In this document: one piece after another, positions 1-5,958 of the stretch
Layout of the letters: each line of letters opens with the position of its first letter
Position numbering within the stretch: the stretch's first letter is position 1
From: Acidimicrobiia bacterium
GTDB taxonomy: Bacteria > Actinomycetota > Acidimicrobiia > UBA5794 > UBA11373
Reading direction: 5' to 3'
NCBI GenBank assembly: GCA_025456165.1
Contig: JALOLI010000120.1
Location: 1-9,065 of the forward strand
Length of the DNA stretch: 9,065 nt
Program-made: the position numbers and the translations under genes
Notes under the pieces: model-generated
Database searches by the model: none
What the model saw: only the letters and a program-made list of their open reading frames with translations
What the model was told of the DNA's origin: nothing

Positions 1-796
1 GGTCCCCGATGGCTACCAGTTCGGGGGCCATGGTCGCCAGGCGCGGCTCCGGCAGGATCTCCGCCGCCTCCACGAGGAACCGGGCGTACATGTAGCGGAA
101 GATGCCGCCGCCGGTGCCGCCGCGGTGGTCGATGAACATCGCCACGTTGGCGCAGGTTCGGCGCAGCGCCGACGGATCGAGCAGCTTCGGCCACTTCAGG
201 GTTTCCGCTCGCGCCTTGCGGATGCCCTTGACTCCCAGGTTGGCTATGGGGGGCTCCACCATGCCCCGGCAGACCTCGACGATGGCCTCCCGCACCTCCG
301 GAGGCGTCGGCGGCCGGGCGGCCGAGAAGTCGAATGTGAACCACTTGTGCAGCGGCGGGAAGGGCCGGAACTGCGACCCCCGCGCCAGCTCGAGCGTGTC
401 CCAGTCCACCGGGTGGAGAACAGCATCCCGGTCGGCGAGGAGCACCGTCTGGGAGGCCGCGTCGTAGCCGGCAACCACCACCACGTGGGCCCCGAAGTGG
501 TAGCCCTCAGGCAGGTCGAAGTAGGGCAGGAAGCCCATGTCGAGGTAGACCATCACCGGTTCCGGTGCGCCGGCCGGCGGTGATCTCCAGGCCCTCCTCG
601 CCGGGCCGGGCGACATTGGCCCGGCCGCCGTAGAAGGGATCCATCTCCCCGATGTGGAAGTACACGAATCCCAATCCCCGGCCCAGGCCGAGCAACAGGT
701 CCTCGGATATGGGGTAGCCGTGGTACTCGTAGACGTGGCGCATGGACCCGGTCACGCAGTGATGAGTAGGGAACGCCTCGAAACCCGGGAAAACAC
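1..796 (-). pseudogene. BtrH_N/DUF4872-type papain-like acyltransferase-fold protein, frameshifted by an internal deletion and cut by the window edge
   Basis: The protein can be read in two frames. From the GTG at 796 the first frame gives FPGFEAFPTHHCVTGSMRHV and continues through GGRANVARPGEEGLEITAGRRTG. From about 558 down to base 2 a second, stop-free frame gives EPVMVYLDMGFLPYFDLP, then HFGAHVVVVAGYD, ADRDAVLHPV, PPIANLGVKGIRKA and a final ELVAIGD. Together these match the BtrH N-terminal plus DUF4872 architecture. A Cys in HHC, a His in FGAH and an Asp in ADRD are the likely Cys-His-Asp set, inferred from the family. The frames meet at ACCGGAACCGG (556-566), and about 20 residues usual between GRRTG and EPVM are missing, so this is a deletion with frameshift rather than a single-base slip. 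BtrH itself transfers an acyl chain in butirosin synthesis; the substrate here is unknown. The gene lies 33 bases behind merR and is probably co-transcribed. An ATG at 851 is an alternative start overlapping merR. The C-terminus lies outside the window. Confidence 0.75.
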
Positions 797-829
797 CCGG
801 GCCGGGGCCGGGGGGCCGCGCCACCGCCC

Positions 830-1651
830 TCACCCCTTCTCCACCGGCCACCTGATCTCGGTCACCGGCGGGCCCGGGTCCGTGGGGGCGGTCAGGTAGA
901 TCTCACACGGCGGCCCGCCCATGCGATAGCCGTGCTGGCCGATCCACCCCGCCAGGGCCTGGTAGGCAGCGCCGACGGTGTCGTAAGCGCCCACATGGAC
1001 GATGACCGCCACCTCGCCCCCGGGCACCGAGCGCGGCTCCAGCGTGCGCCCTGCCGGGGTGGGCAGCGGGCCCTTCACCCCCGGCGGCACCGGGCAGACC
1101 AATTCGACGTCGATGGATTCAGGAGAGAACTCGGGGTCGTGGTAGACCGTGAGCGGCGGCCCCGCCAGCATCACCCCGGCCATGCCGAGACCGGCGAAGC
1201 CGTCGCCGAGGAACTCTCCGATTCCCGGCGGCCCGGCCACCTTCTCCCGCATGCCCAGGCCCCGCACCTCGGGCACCGTCTTCACCACCACTTCCTGCTC
1301 AGGCATCCGGCCCTCCTTCTCGATCAGGTGGAGGCGCGCCTCCACCCGCTCCAGGCGTTCCTGCTCCTCGGCCAGCCGCCGCGTCGCCTCGGACCGCTTC
1401 AAGCGCAGCATGCCCCGGAGTTCCTCCACCCCGAGGCCCTCCCCCAGGACCGCCCGGATCTCGTCCAGGGACAGTCCCAGTTCCTTGAGGGCCACGATGC
1501 GGTTGACCAGGTGCAGTTGCGCTGCCGAGTAGTAGCGGTACCCCGAGGCGGGATCGACGGCCGCCGGCTCCAGCAGGCCGAGGTCGGCGTAGTAGCGCAA
1601 CGCCGAAACCGGCACCATGCACAGCCGGGAGAAGTCGCCGATCTTGAACAC
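830..1651 (-). CDS. MerR-family transcriptional regulator with GyrI-like effector-binding domain
   Basis: This is a 273-residue cytoplasmic DNA-binding regulator. Residues 1-70 are a classic MerR winged helix-turn-helix (FKIGDFSRL, then SALRYYADLGLLEP and SGYRYYSAAQL). Residues 76-115 are a charged helix suited to the antiparallel dimer coiled coil. Residues 118-273 look like the GyrI/BmrR-type small-molecule-binding fold and end in the typical CEIYLTAP...TEIRWPV pattern with an acidic residue, E250. This domain order is that of BltR/BmrR-like multidrug-responsive activators; the ligand is unknown. I chose the GTG at 1651 because the MerR fold starts right there and GGAG lies a few bases upstream. 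The open frame continues to 1945, but that extension is low-complexity and overlaps palindromic repeats. The regulator diverges from the PLP enzyme and leads a short minus-strand unit with the BtrH-like gene, which may be its target. The MerR family call is firm; the regulated genes are inference. Confidence 0.9.
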   Translation of the reverse strand: MFKIGDFSRLCMVPVSALRYYADLGLLEPAAVDPASGYRYYSAAQLHLVNRIVALKELGLSLDEIRAVLGEGLGVEELRGMLRLKRSEATRRLAEEQERLERVEARLHLIEKEGRMPEQEVVVKTVPEVRGLGMREKVAGPPGIGEFLGDGFAGLGMAGVMLAGPPLTVYHDPEFSPESIDVELVCPVPPGVKGPLPTPAGRTLEPRSVPGGEVAVIVHVGAYDTVGAAYQALAGWIGQHGYRMGGPPCEIYLTAPTDPGPPVTEIRWPVEKG

Positions 1652-1683
1652 GCCCGCTCCGTTCGCTTCGCTTGCGCTCAGGC

Positions 1684-1723
1684 CTCGAGAGGAGTGTGGA
1701 CCCTCGAGCCGCTGGAGAGTCAA
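1684..1723 (-). promoter_or_regulatory. Candidate merR promoter with 19-bp spacer and CTCGAG dyad
   Basis: Reading the minus strand, TTGACT (1723-1718) is a good -35 box and CACACT (1698-1693) a weak -10, separated by 19 bases. A long 19-20 bp spacer is the hallmark of MerR-controlled promoters. A dyad of CTCGAG at 1703-1708 and at 1684-1689, extended inward by CC/GG with one bulged base, overlaps the -10, as an operator might. Predicted transcription would start near 1686, about 35 bases before the GTG. The -10 matches consensus at only three positions, so this is a suggestion. Confidence 0.35.
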
Positions 1724-1731
1724 GAGCCATT

Positions 1732-1794
1732 CTTGCCTCTCCCGCACTCGCGGGAGAGGCGCGCCCGGCCACAGCCGGGCGCGGAGAGGGCAAG
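1732..1794 (+). repeat. Palindromic repeat copy 1: two hairpins inside an outer stem
   Basis: Hairpin one is an 11-bp perfect stem, GCCTCTCCCGC (1735-1745) with GCGGGAGAGGC (1750-1760), and a 4-base loop. Hairpin two follows at once: a 9-bp stem, GCGCCCGGC (1761-1769) with GCCGGGCGC (1774-1782), and a 4-base loop. CTTGCC (1732-1737) and GGCAAG (1789-1794) can pair as an alternative outer stem, giving a three-way shape. The right tail GCGGAGAGGGCAAG recurs in the other copies at 1803, 3241 and 3331, all in the same orientation. This is a REP/BIME-like intergenic element by structure; a coding role is unlikely. Confidence 0.75.
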
Positions 1795-1802
1795 ACACAA
1801 CT

Positions 1803-1853
1803 AGTCCCTTCGCGGGAGAGGCGCGCCTGCACAGCAGGCGCGATGAGGGCAAA
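1803..1853 (+). repeat. Palindromic repeat copy 2, degenerate left half
   Basis: This copy sits 8 bases behind copy 1. The second hairpin is intact: CGCGCCTGC (1822-1830) pairs with GCAGGCGCG (1834-1842) over a 3-base loop, followed by the tail ATGAGGGCAAA. The first hairpin survives only as TCCC...GGGA (1805-1808 with 1814-1817), and its left arm appears lost. The hairpin bases differ from copy 1 in both arms (CCTGC/GCAGG against CCGGC/GCCGG). Such compensated change points to selection on pairing rather than on sequence. Confidence 0.65.
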
Positions 1854-1962
1854 CCGCAACCAGATCCTTCCGACCCCGGGCCCCGGCAACATACCGGCCC
1901 CCCTACTACCCTGGCCCGGGGCTGCAGCCGCGCCCTTCCCTGCACCCGACGCCGGAGGCACC

Positions 1963-3228
1963 ATGTCGAAGTGGAAGGACCGGATCGGCGGTAAGCCCCT
2001 CCATCCGGAGAGCCTGATGATGTCCTACGGCTACAAGCCGGAGTGGTCGGAGGGCGCCGCCAAGAGCCCCATCTTCCAAACCTCCACCTTCGTCTTCCGT
2101 ACCGCCGAGGAAGGCGCCGCCTTCTTCGAACTGGCCCAGGGCAAGCGCGAGCCCGGCCCCGGCGAGTCGCGCGGCCTCATCTACTCCCGTCTCAACAACC
2201 CCGATGTCGAGATCGCCGAGGACCGCCTGGCTCTCTGGGATGAGGCCGAGGACTGCGCCCTGTTCAACTCGGGAATGGCGGCCATCGCCACCACCATGCT
2301 GGCCTACCTCCGGCCCGGTGACGTCGTCGCCGTCAGCCACCCCCTGTACGGCGGAACCCACCACCTGACCGACTGGCTGCTGCCCCAGCTCAACATCCGA
2401 CCCATTCCCTTCGGCTGCGATTGCGGCGAGGAGGAGGTCGAAGCCCGCATTGCGGCTGCCGGCGGCCCGCTGGGCATGGTGCTCATCGAGACCCCGGCCA
2501 ATCCCACCAACGACCTCATCGACATCGCCTGCTGTGCCCGCATCGCCGCCCGGCATTCCACGGCGGAGCGCCGGGTGCCTCTGGCGGTGGACAACACCTT
2601 CCTGGGCCCGCTCTTCCAACACCCCCTGGAGCACGGCGCCGACCTGGTGCTCTACTCGGCCACCAAGTACATCGGGGGGCACAGCGACTTGATCGCCGGG
2701 GCGGTGTTGGGCTCGGCCCACCTGGTGGAGCCGATCCGCTCCTTCCGGACCCTCCTGGGGACTCAGACCGACCCGTGGACCGGGTGGCTGCTGATGCGTT
2801 CCTTGGAGACCCTGAAGATCCGCATGCTGCACGAGTCGGAGACCGCCGGAGTGGTGGCCGATTACCTCGCGGCCCACCCCAAGGTGCTGCGGGTGAACTA
2901 CCTGGGCCGCCTGGCCGAGGGGACCCCGCAGCACGATCTCTACCGGCGTCAGTGCCTGGGCCCGGGGGCAATGATCTCATTCGAGGTGGCAGGCGGGGTC
3001 GAGGGGGCCTACCGCTTCCTCAACGCCCTCCAGTTGATCCATCTCGCGGTGAGCCTGGGCAGCACCGAATCGCTCGCCCAGCACCCGGCGACCATGACGC
3101 ACTCGGAGGCGACCGAGGAGGAGAACCTCGCCGCCGGGGTCACCCCCGGCCTGGTGCGGCTCTCCGTGGGCCTGGAGCATCCCGACGACCTGATCCTCGA
3201 CCTGGAGCAGGCGCTCGAGAACGTGTAG
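1963..3228 (+). CDS. Cystathionine gamma-synthase-family PLP-dependent enzyme (Cys/Met metabolism)
   Basis: This is a 421-residue fold-type I PLP enzyme. K235 in SATKYIGGHSD is the expected internal aldimine lysine. D210 in AVDNTF should pair with the pyridine nitrogen, Y129 in PLYGGT should stack on the ring, and Y74/R76 in YSRLNNP plus SGM around 103-105 should bind phosphate from across the dimer. The C-terminal VRLSVGLEHPDDLI carries the arginine expected to bind the substrate carboxylate. The family covers cystathionine gamma-synthase, cystathionine gamma-lyase, O-acetylhomoserine sulfhydrylase and methionine gamma-lyase, which cannot be told apart by motif alone. The N-terminus (LHPESLMMSYGYKPE) and the YSRLNNP insertion region resemble a roughly 420-residue subfamily usually labelled only 'cystathionine gamma-synthase family protein'. 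I chose the ATG at 1963 because GGAGG lies four bases upstream and the homology begins there. The gene diverges from merR and is followed by two palindromic repeats. Confidence 0.93.
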   Translation: MSKWKDRIGGKPLHPESLMMSYGYKPEWSEGAAKSPIFQTSTFVFRTAEEGAAFFELAQGKREPGPGESRGLIYSRLNNPDVEIAEDRLALWDEAEDCALFNSGMAAIATTMLAYLRPGDVVAVSHPLYGGTHHLTDWLLPQLNIRPIPFGCDCGEEEVEARIAAAGGPLGMVLIETPANPTNDLIDIACCARIAARHSTAERRVPLAVDNTFLGPLFQHPLEHGADLVLYSATKYIGGHSDLIAGAVLGSAHLVEPIRSFRTLLGTQTDPWTGWLLMRSLETLKIRMLHESETAGVVADYLAAHPKVLRVNYLGRLAEGTPQHDLYRRQCLGPGAMISFEVAGGVEGAYRFLNALQLIHLAVSLGSTESLAQHPATMTHSEATEEENLAAGVTPGLVRLSVGLEHPDDLILDLEQALENV

Positions 3229-3240
3229 GGGCCACGCATG

Positions 3241-3306
3241 CTTCCCCCGGCCTGCGGCCGGGGGAAGGCGCCAGGCCGTCGTCGGGCGGCCGAGCGGAGG
3301 GGCAAG
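3241..3306 (+). repeat. Palindromic repeat copy 3, possible terminator of the PLP enzyme gene
   Basis: A perfect 12-bp stem, CTTCCCCCGGCC (3241-3252) with GGCCGGGGGAAG (3256-3267), closes a TGC loop 12 bases after the PLP enzyme stop. A weaker second hairpin follows (GGCCG 3274-3278 with CGGCC 3287-3291), then the family tail GCGGAGGGGCAAG. No T-run follows, so it is not a classic intrinsic terminator. Its placement right after a stop codon would still let it stop transcription or protect the 3' end of the message. Confidence 0.6.
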
Positions 3307-3330
3307 ACCCAACAACGGCCATCGCGCGCC

Positions 3331-3403
3331 TTTGCCCTCACCCCCCGCCCTCTCCCGGCAAGCCGGGAGAGGGGGCCGCGCCCGACGGGCGCGGAGGGGG
3401 AAG
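3331..3403 (+). repeat. Palindromic repeat copy 4, upstream of the lipoprotein gene
   Basis: The stem CCCTCTCCCGGC (3348-3359) with GCCGGGAGAGGG (3362-3373) has a 2-base gap, so in practice it is an 11-bp stem with a 4-base loop. The next stem, CCGCGCCCG (3376-3384) with CGGGCGCGG (3386-3394), follows directly. The left flank TTTGCCCTC and right flank GGAGGGGGAAG echo the outer arms of copy 1. It shares TCTCCCG/CGGGAGA and GCGCCCG/CGGGCGC with copy 1. Together with copy 3 it fills nearly all of the 217-base gap between the two plus-strand genes. Confidence 0.7.
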
Positions 3404-3431
3404 CCCTCCCGGCACAGCCCCCGGCTCCCCC

Positions 3432-3437
3432 TACCCT
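3432..3437 (+). promoter_or_regulatory. Candidate -10 box of a leaderless lipoprotein gene
   Basis: TACCCT fits the actinobacterial TANNNT -10 pattern and ends 8 bases before the ATG at 3446. The bases between are all C or T, so no Shine-Dalgarno sequence exists. Transcription starting at or next to the ATG would explain this. No clear -35 is visible, and copy 4 of the repeat lies just upstream. Confidence 0.4.
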
Positions 3438-3445
3438 CCTCCTCC

Positions 3446-4819
3446 ATGCGACGCCCCCTCGCCTTCCTCACCATCGCCCTGCTGGCCCCGGCCCTGATCA
3501 CCGCCGCTTGTTCCACCACCGAGGGGACGACCAGTTCGCTGCCGGTCTTCACCACCGCGCCAGATGCGGCCGGGAGCACGAGCACCACGACGACGGCGGC
3601 CTCCACGACCTCGACGACCCCGGGCACCACCACGGTGGCCACCACCACGACCTCTTCCGCCGCCACGACCACGACCGAGCTGCCGCCCATCGAGGACCTC
3701 AACCTGGCCCTGGTCGAGGTGGCCGGCGGCCTGGCCCAACCGGTCTTCGTCGCCGCTCCTCCCGGCGACAACCGCCTCTTCGTGGTGGAGCAGGGCGGGC
3801 TGATCCAACTGCTGCGCGACGAGCAGCGCCTGGGAGCCTTCCTCGATCTCACCGCCCTCGTCTCCACCGGCGGGGAACGGGGCCTCCTGGGCCTGGCCTT
3901 CCACCCCGGCTACCCCGCCGACCCCCGCCTCTACGTGAACTACACCGACCGGCGCGGTGACACCGTGGTCGCCGAGTACCGGGTGTCGGCCGATCCCGAT
4001 CGCGCCGACCCGGCCTCGGGCCGGGTGCTGCTGACCGTGGCCCAGCCCTATCGGAACCACAACGGCGGCATGATCGCCTTCGGCCCCGACGGCTACCTCT
4101 ACATCGGCATGGGCGACGGCGGGGCCTATCGGAACCACAACGGCGGCATGATCGCCTTCGGCCCCGACGGCTACCTCTACATCGGCATGGGCGACGGCGG
4201 GGACGCCGGCGACCCCGACCGCACCGGGCAAGACCCGGCATCGCTCCTCGGCGCCATCCTCCGCATCTCGGTGGACGGCGACCCCTACTCGGTCCCCTCC
4301 AACCCGTGGGCCGGCGACGGTGGCGCCGCCGAGGTGTGGGCCAAGGGCCTGCGCAACCCCTGGCGATTCTCCTTCGACGGCGACCTGCTCTACATCGGAG
4401 ATGTCGGCCAGGACGGTTGGGAGGAGATCGACATCGCCCACGTCGACTCGTGGCGGCTCAACTTCGGCTGGTCGGCGATGGAGGGCACCCGCTGCTTCCG
4501 GGAGCCGGGCTGTGACCAGACCGGCTTGGAGATCCCTGTCCTGGAGTACCCCCACGAGGACGGCAACTGCTCGGTGACCGGCGGCTACGTGTACCGCGGC
4601 TCCGCGCTGCCCGAACTCGACGGCTCCTACTTCTACGGCGACTACTGCTCGGGGATGATCGCCTCGTTCCGCCGCGACCTCGAAGGCCTCTTCGACCTGA
4701 GGGACTGGACCGCCACACTGGGCGCCCGGCGGGGCCTCACCTCATTCGGCATCGATGGGTCCGGCGAGTTGCTCCTGGTCACGGCCGGGGGCGGGCTCTA
4801 CCGGCTGGAACGAGGCTGA
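3446..4819 (+). CDS. Lipoprotein of the PQQ-dependent (glucose/sorbosone) sugar dehydrogenase beta-propeller family, with internal duplication
   Basis: The 457-residue product starts with a lipoprotein signal peptide: MRRP, a hydrophobic stretch, then ITAAC with C22 as the lipidated residue. Residues 23-77 are a Thr/Ser/Ala-rich linker that would hold the enzyme off the membrane. From about 79 on come sugar dehydrogenase-type propeller motifs: DNRLFVVEQGG, GERGLLGLAFHPGY (H153 candidate general base), HNGGMIAFGPDGYLYIGMGD, GLRNPWRFSFD, LYIGDVGQDGWEEID and NFGWSAMEG. Four C-terminal cysteines, in CFREPGC, GNC and DYC, could form disulfides outside the cell. Family members oxidise aldose sugars with PQQ, but many actinobacterial homologues have no tested substrate. 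Residues 202-227 are repeated exactly as 228-253 except for the last residue, because of a 78-base DNA duplication; without it the protein would be 431 residues. The ATG was chosen for the signal peptide. The stop lies one base from the end of the convergent gene on the other strand. Confidence 0.9.
   Translation: MRRPLAFLTIALLAPALITAACSTTEGTTSSLPVFTTAPDAAGSTSTTTTAASTTSTTPGTTTVATTTTSSAATTTTELPPIEDLNLALVEVAGGLAQPVFVAAPPGDNRLFVVEQGGLIQLLRDEQRLGAFLDLTALVSTGGERGLLGLAFHPGYPADPRLYVNYTDRRGDTVVAEYRVSADPDRADPASGRVLLTVAQPYRNHNGGMIAFGPDGYLYIGMGDGGAYRNHNGGMIAFGPDGYLYIGMGDGGDAGDPDRTGQDPASLLGAILRISVDGDPYSVPSNPWAGDGGAAEVWAKGLRNPWRFSFDGDLLYIGDVGQDGWEEIDIAHVDSWRLNFGWSAMEGTRCFREPGCDQTGLEIPVLEYPHEDGNCSVTGGYVYRGSALPELDGSYFYGDYCSGMIASFRRDLEGLFDLRDWTATLGARRGLTSFGIDGSGELLLVTAGGGLYRLERG
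4047..4202 (+). repeat. Perfect 78-bp in-frame tandem duplication
   Basis: Bases 4047-4124 and 4125-4202 are identical at all 78 positions by direct reading, and the flanking bases (4046 against 4124, 4125 against 4203) differ. The unit is 26 codons, so the frame is kept. It duplicates the HNGG...GMGDGG motif near the active-site face of the propeller. Zero differences, including at silent positions, mean that it is either very recent or an assembly error. Confidence 0.97.
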
Positions 4820-4820
4820 G

Positions 4821-5210
4821 TCAGGTCCCGGGAACGTTCAGCAGGGCGAGCAGTCGGTCCGGGTCCTCCGGCGACAGGGCCAGCCGGCGCACGGTCCGCC
4901 GCAGCACCGCCTTGATCTCCACCGCCGGCTCCAGGGTCAGCTCCACGACACCCCGGCCGCGGCCCACGAAAGCGGCGGCATCCCAGCCGTACCAGCGGAT
5001 TCCGTAGCCCCGCCACCACGACCAGGGGATGGCCCGGGCGCTGCTGATGGCACCCCGCGGCAGGCGGGCCTCGGCCAGCGGCCCGAAGACGGCGGTCACT
5101 GTGTCGGGGCCCACCTCCACCCAGCACCGGGAGGCCGAGCCCCCGATGAGCAAGCCGAATGGCGCCCAGACGGGCGCCCAGACCAGCCGCAGGCGAACCG
5201 TCTCGTGCAT
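4821..5210 (-). CDS. Conserved hypothetical protein, Trp-rich, possibly PH-like
   Basis: The 129-residue product has no function I can assign. It opens with MHETVRLRLVWAPVWAPFG, a moderately hydrophobic stretch that is short for a membrane segment. It then has alternating strand-like segments (CWVEVGPDTVTAVFGPLAEARLP) and a Trp/Tyr-rich core, IPWSWWRGYGIRWYGWD, with five Trp in 17 residues. It ends with a charged tail, VRRLALSPEDPDRLLALL. The order of strands, an 'RG-I-sA' turn and a final helix resembles small actinobacterial PH-like or DUF3093-like proteins; this is a weak resemblance. GGGGAGG three bases before the ATG at 5210 supports the start. It lies downstream of the RRM gene on the same strand, separated by a strong hairpin, and converges on the lipoprotein gene with a single base between the stop codons. 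Confidence 0.75.
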   Translation of the reverse strand: MHETVRLRLVWAPVWAPFGLLIGGSASRCWVEVGPDTVTAVFGPLAEARLPRGAISSARAIPWSWWRGYGIRWYGWDAAAFVGRGRGVVELTLEPAVEIKAVLRRTVRRLALSPEDPDRLLALLNVPGT

Positions 5211-5256
5211 GAGCCTCCCCTCTCAGGCTACTCCCGGTTCGCCGGACCCCAGACGC

Positions 5257-5290
5257 GAACCGGCGGCCCGGTTGTCCGGACCGCCGGTTC
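5257..5290 (-). terminator. Hairpin after the RRM gene, candidate terminator
   Basis: GAACCGGCGG (5257-5266) pairs perfectly with CCGCCGGTTC (5281-5290). After one mismatch, CCGG/CCGG (5268-5271 with 5276-5279) continues the stem around a TTGT loop. It begins about 20 bases past the RRM stop on the minus strand. No T-run follows, so termination may be partial or factor-assisted, and the hypothetical gene below may be reached by read-through or by its own promoter. Confidence 0.5.
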
Positions 5291-5309
5291 AGATCGGTTC
5301 TGGCTGGGG

Positions 5310-5732
5310 TTACCGGCCGCGGTCGCCGTAGCCGCCGCCGCGGTTGCCGCCACCGGGACGGCCGCCGCCGCCGCCCGGACGGCCGCCGTAGCCGCCGCCA
5401 CCGCCGTAGCCGCCGCCACCGCTCCGGCCGCCGCCGCCGCCGTAGCCGCCGCCGCCGTAGCCGCCGCCACGACCTTCGGGACGACGCTCGGTGCGAGGAC
5501 GAGCCTCGTTCACCGTCAGACGCCGGCCGTCGATGTCGACTTCGGCCAGCGCCGTGATGGCGGCGCGGCCTTCGTCGTCCGAGGACATCTCCACGAAGCC
5601 GAAGCCGCGGGAGCGCCCGGTGGTGCGATCGGTGACCACCTGGGCCGAGGACACGGTGCCGTGCTTGGTGAAGAGCTTCTCCAAGTCGGCAGACGTGTAG
5701 CTAAAGGGAAGGTTCCCTACGTAGATATTCAT
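5310..5732 (-). CDS. RNA-binding protein: single RRM plus Gly-rich tail
   Basis: The 140-residue product has one RNA recognition motif (residues 1-78) and a glycine-rich tail (83-140). RNP2 is IYVGNL at 3-8 and RNP1 is RGFGFVEM at 42-49. The aromatic residues F44 and F46 expected to stack on bases are present, while the last RNP1 position is Met instead of the usual Phe/Tyr. The tail repeats GGYGGGG with scattered Arg (RGG-like) and Tyr, a low-complexity type linked in other proteins to weak RNA binding and self-association. Cyanobacterial Rbp proteins and scattered bacterial homologues have the same layout and are often cold-induced; the role here is inferred. I chose the ATG at 5732 because the RRM begins there and GAGAGG lies 11 bases upstream. 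The frame stays open 38 codons further, but without homology. Confidence 0.92.
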   Translation of the reverse strand: MNIYVGNLPFSYTSADLEKLFTKHGTVSSAQVVTDRTTGRSRGFGFVEMSSDDEGRAAITALAEVDIDGRRLTVNEARPRTERRPEGRGGGYGGGGYGGGGGRSGGGGYGGGGGYGGRPGGGGGRPGGGNRGGGYGDRGR

Positions 5733-5903
5733 TCGGGCTGCTGCCTCTCGACCGTTCTCGTCCGGCCGCCCCGCAACGGTCACCGCGGGTGCGGCTGCGG
5801 GGCACTCAATGAGGTCAGGTCCGCCTCGTGCCTTCCCGGTCGGCAACCATGCAGCCCGAGAGACCTGGAGCGCATCAGCCCCGCGCTTTCGTCACTCAGT
5901 GTA
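5733..5903 (-). promoter_or_regulatory. Structured leader and candidate promoter of the RRM gene
   Basis: On the minus strand TACACT (5903-5898) is a fair -10, with a weak TTCGGT 18 bases before it. CACTC/GAGTG arms (5893-5897 and 5906-5910) surround the -10. The implied leader is about 160 bases. It contains GCCCCGCA (5768-5775) pairing perfectly with TGCGGGGC (5796-5803), with a smaller CACC/GGTG stem inside. Long folded leaders are common for cold-responsive RNA-binding protein genes and for autoregulation; both are inference here. Confidence 0.35.
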
Positions 5904-5940
5904 GCGAGTGGTACGGCTCCCACCGAAGGGGGGCACAAAT

Positions 5941-5958
5941 GAGCGCTCAACGGCGCTC
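5941..5958 (-). terminator. Weak hairpin spanning the stop codon of the rhodanese-E1 gene
   Basis: GAGCGC (5941-5946) pairs with GCGCTC (5953-5958). The 6-base loop holds the TGA stop codon. On the minus strand it is followed by ATTTGTG, only loosely T-rich. It would end the three-gene operon, but the stem is short. Confidence 0.3.

Larger units (their letters stand above)
1652..1962. other. Divergent intergenic region, 311 bases, no gene
   Basis: This gap separates merR from the PLP enzyme. It holds, from left to right, the candidate merR promoter, two palindromic repeat copies (1732-1794 and 1803-1853), and a C-rich stretch leading to the PLP enzyme's ribosome-binding site GGAGG (1954-1958, four bases before ATG). 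A TACCCT at 1907-1912 could be the -10 of the plus-strand gene, giving a leader of about 44 bases; no convincing -35 accompanies it. Both flanking reading frames stay open into the gap, but the translations are low-complexity and show no homology I recognise. Confidence 0.7.

Noticed and set aside
1732..1853. A CRISPR array or attachment site
   Set aside because: The repeats are palindromic elements of unequal length with an 8-base gap between the two copies, no regular spacers, and no cas or integrase gene nearby.
1652..1945. An N-terminal extension of the MerR protein by 98 residues
   Set aside because: The MerR fold starts at the GTG at 1651; the upstream translation covers the same repeats and is low-complexity.
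1672..1962. An N-terminal extension of the PLP enzyme by 97 residues
   Set aside because: The extension runs through palindromic repeats, has no homology, and the ATG at 1963 has a good GGAGG in front of it.
2043..3497. Long alternative frames across the PLP enzyme on both strands
   Set aside because: High GC content leaves stop codons rare in shadow frames; none shows a domain, and the PLP motifs all lie in the chosen frame.
5318..5480. A DNA microsatellite of CCG/CGC units
   Set aside because: It encodes the Gly-rich tail of the RRM protein with interspersed Tyr and Arg codons, so the repetition is explained by the protein.
4755..5942. A long plus-strand open frame rich in Ala, Val and Pro
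   Set aside because: It is the mirror of the hypothetical and RRM genes; the poly-Ala part is the Gly-rich tail read backwards, and no domain is visible.
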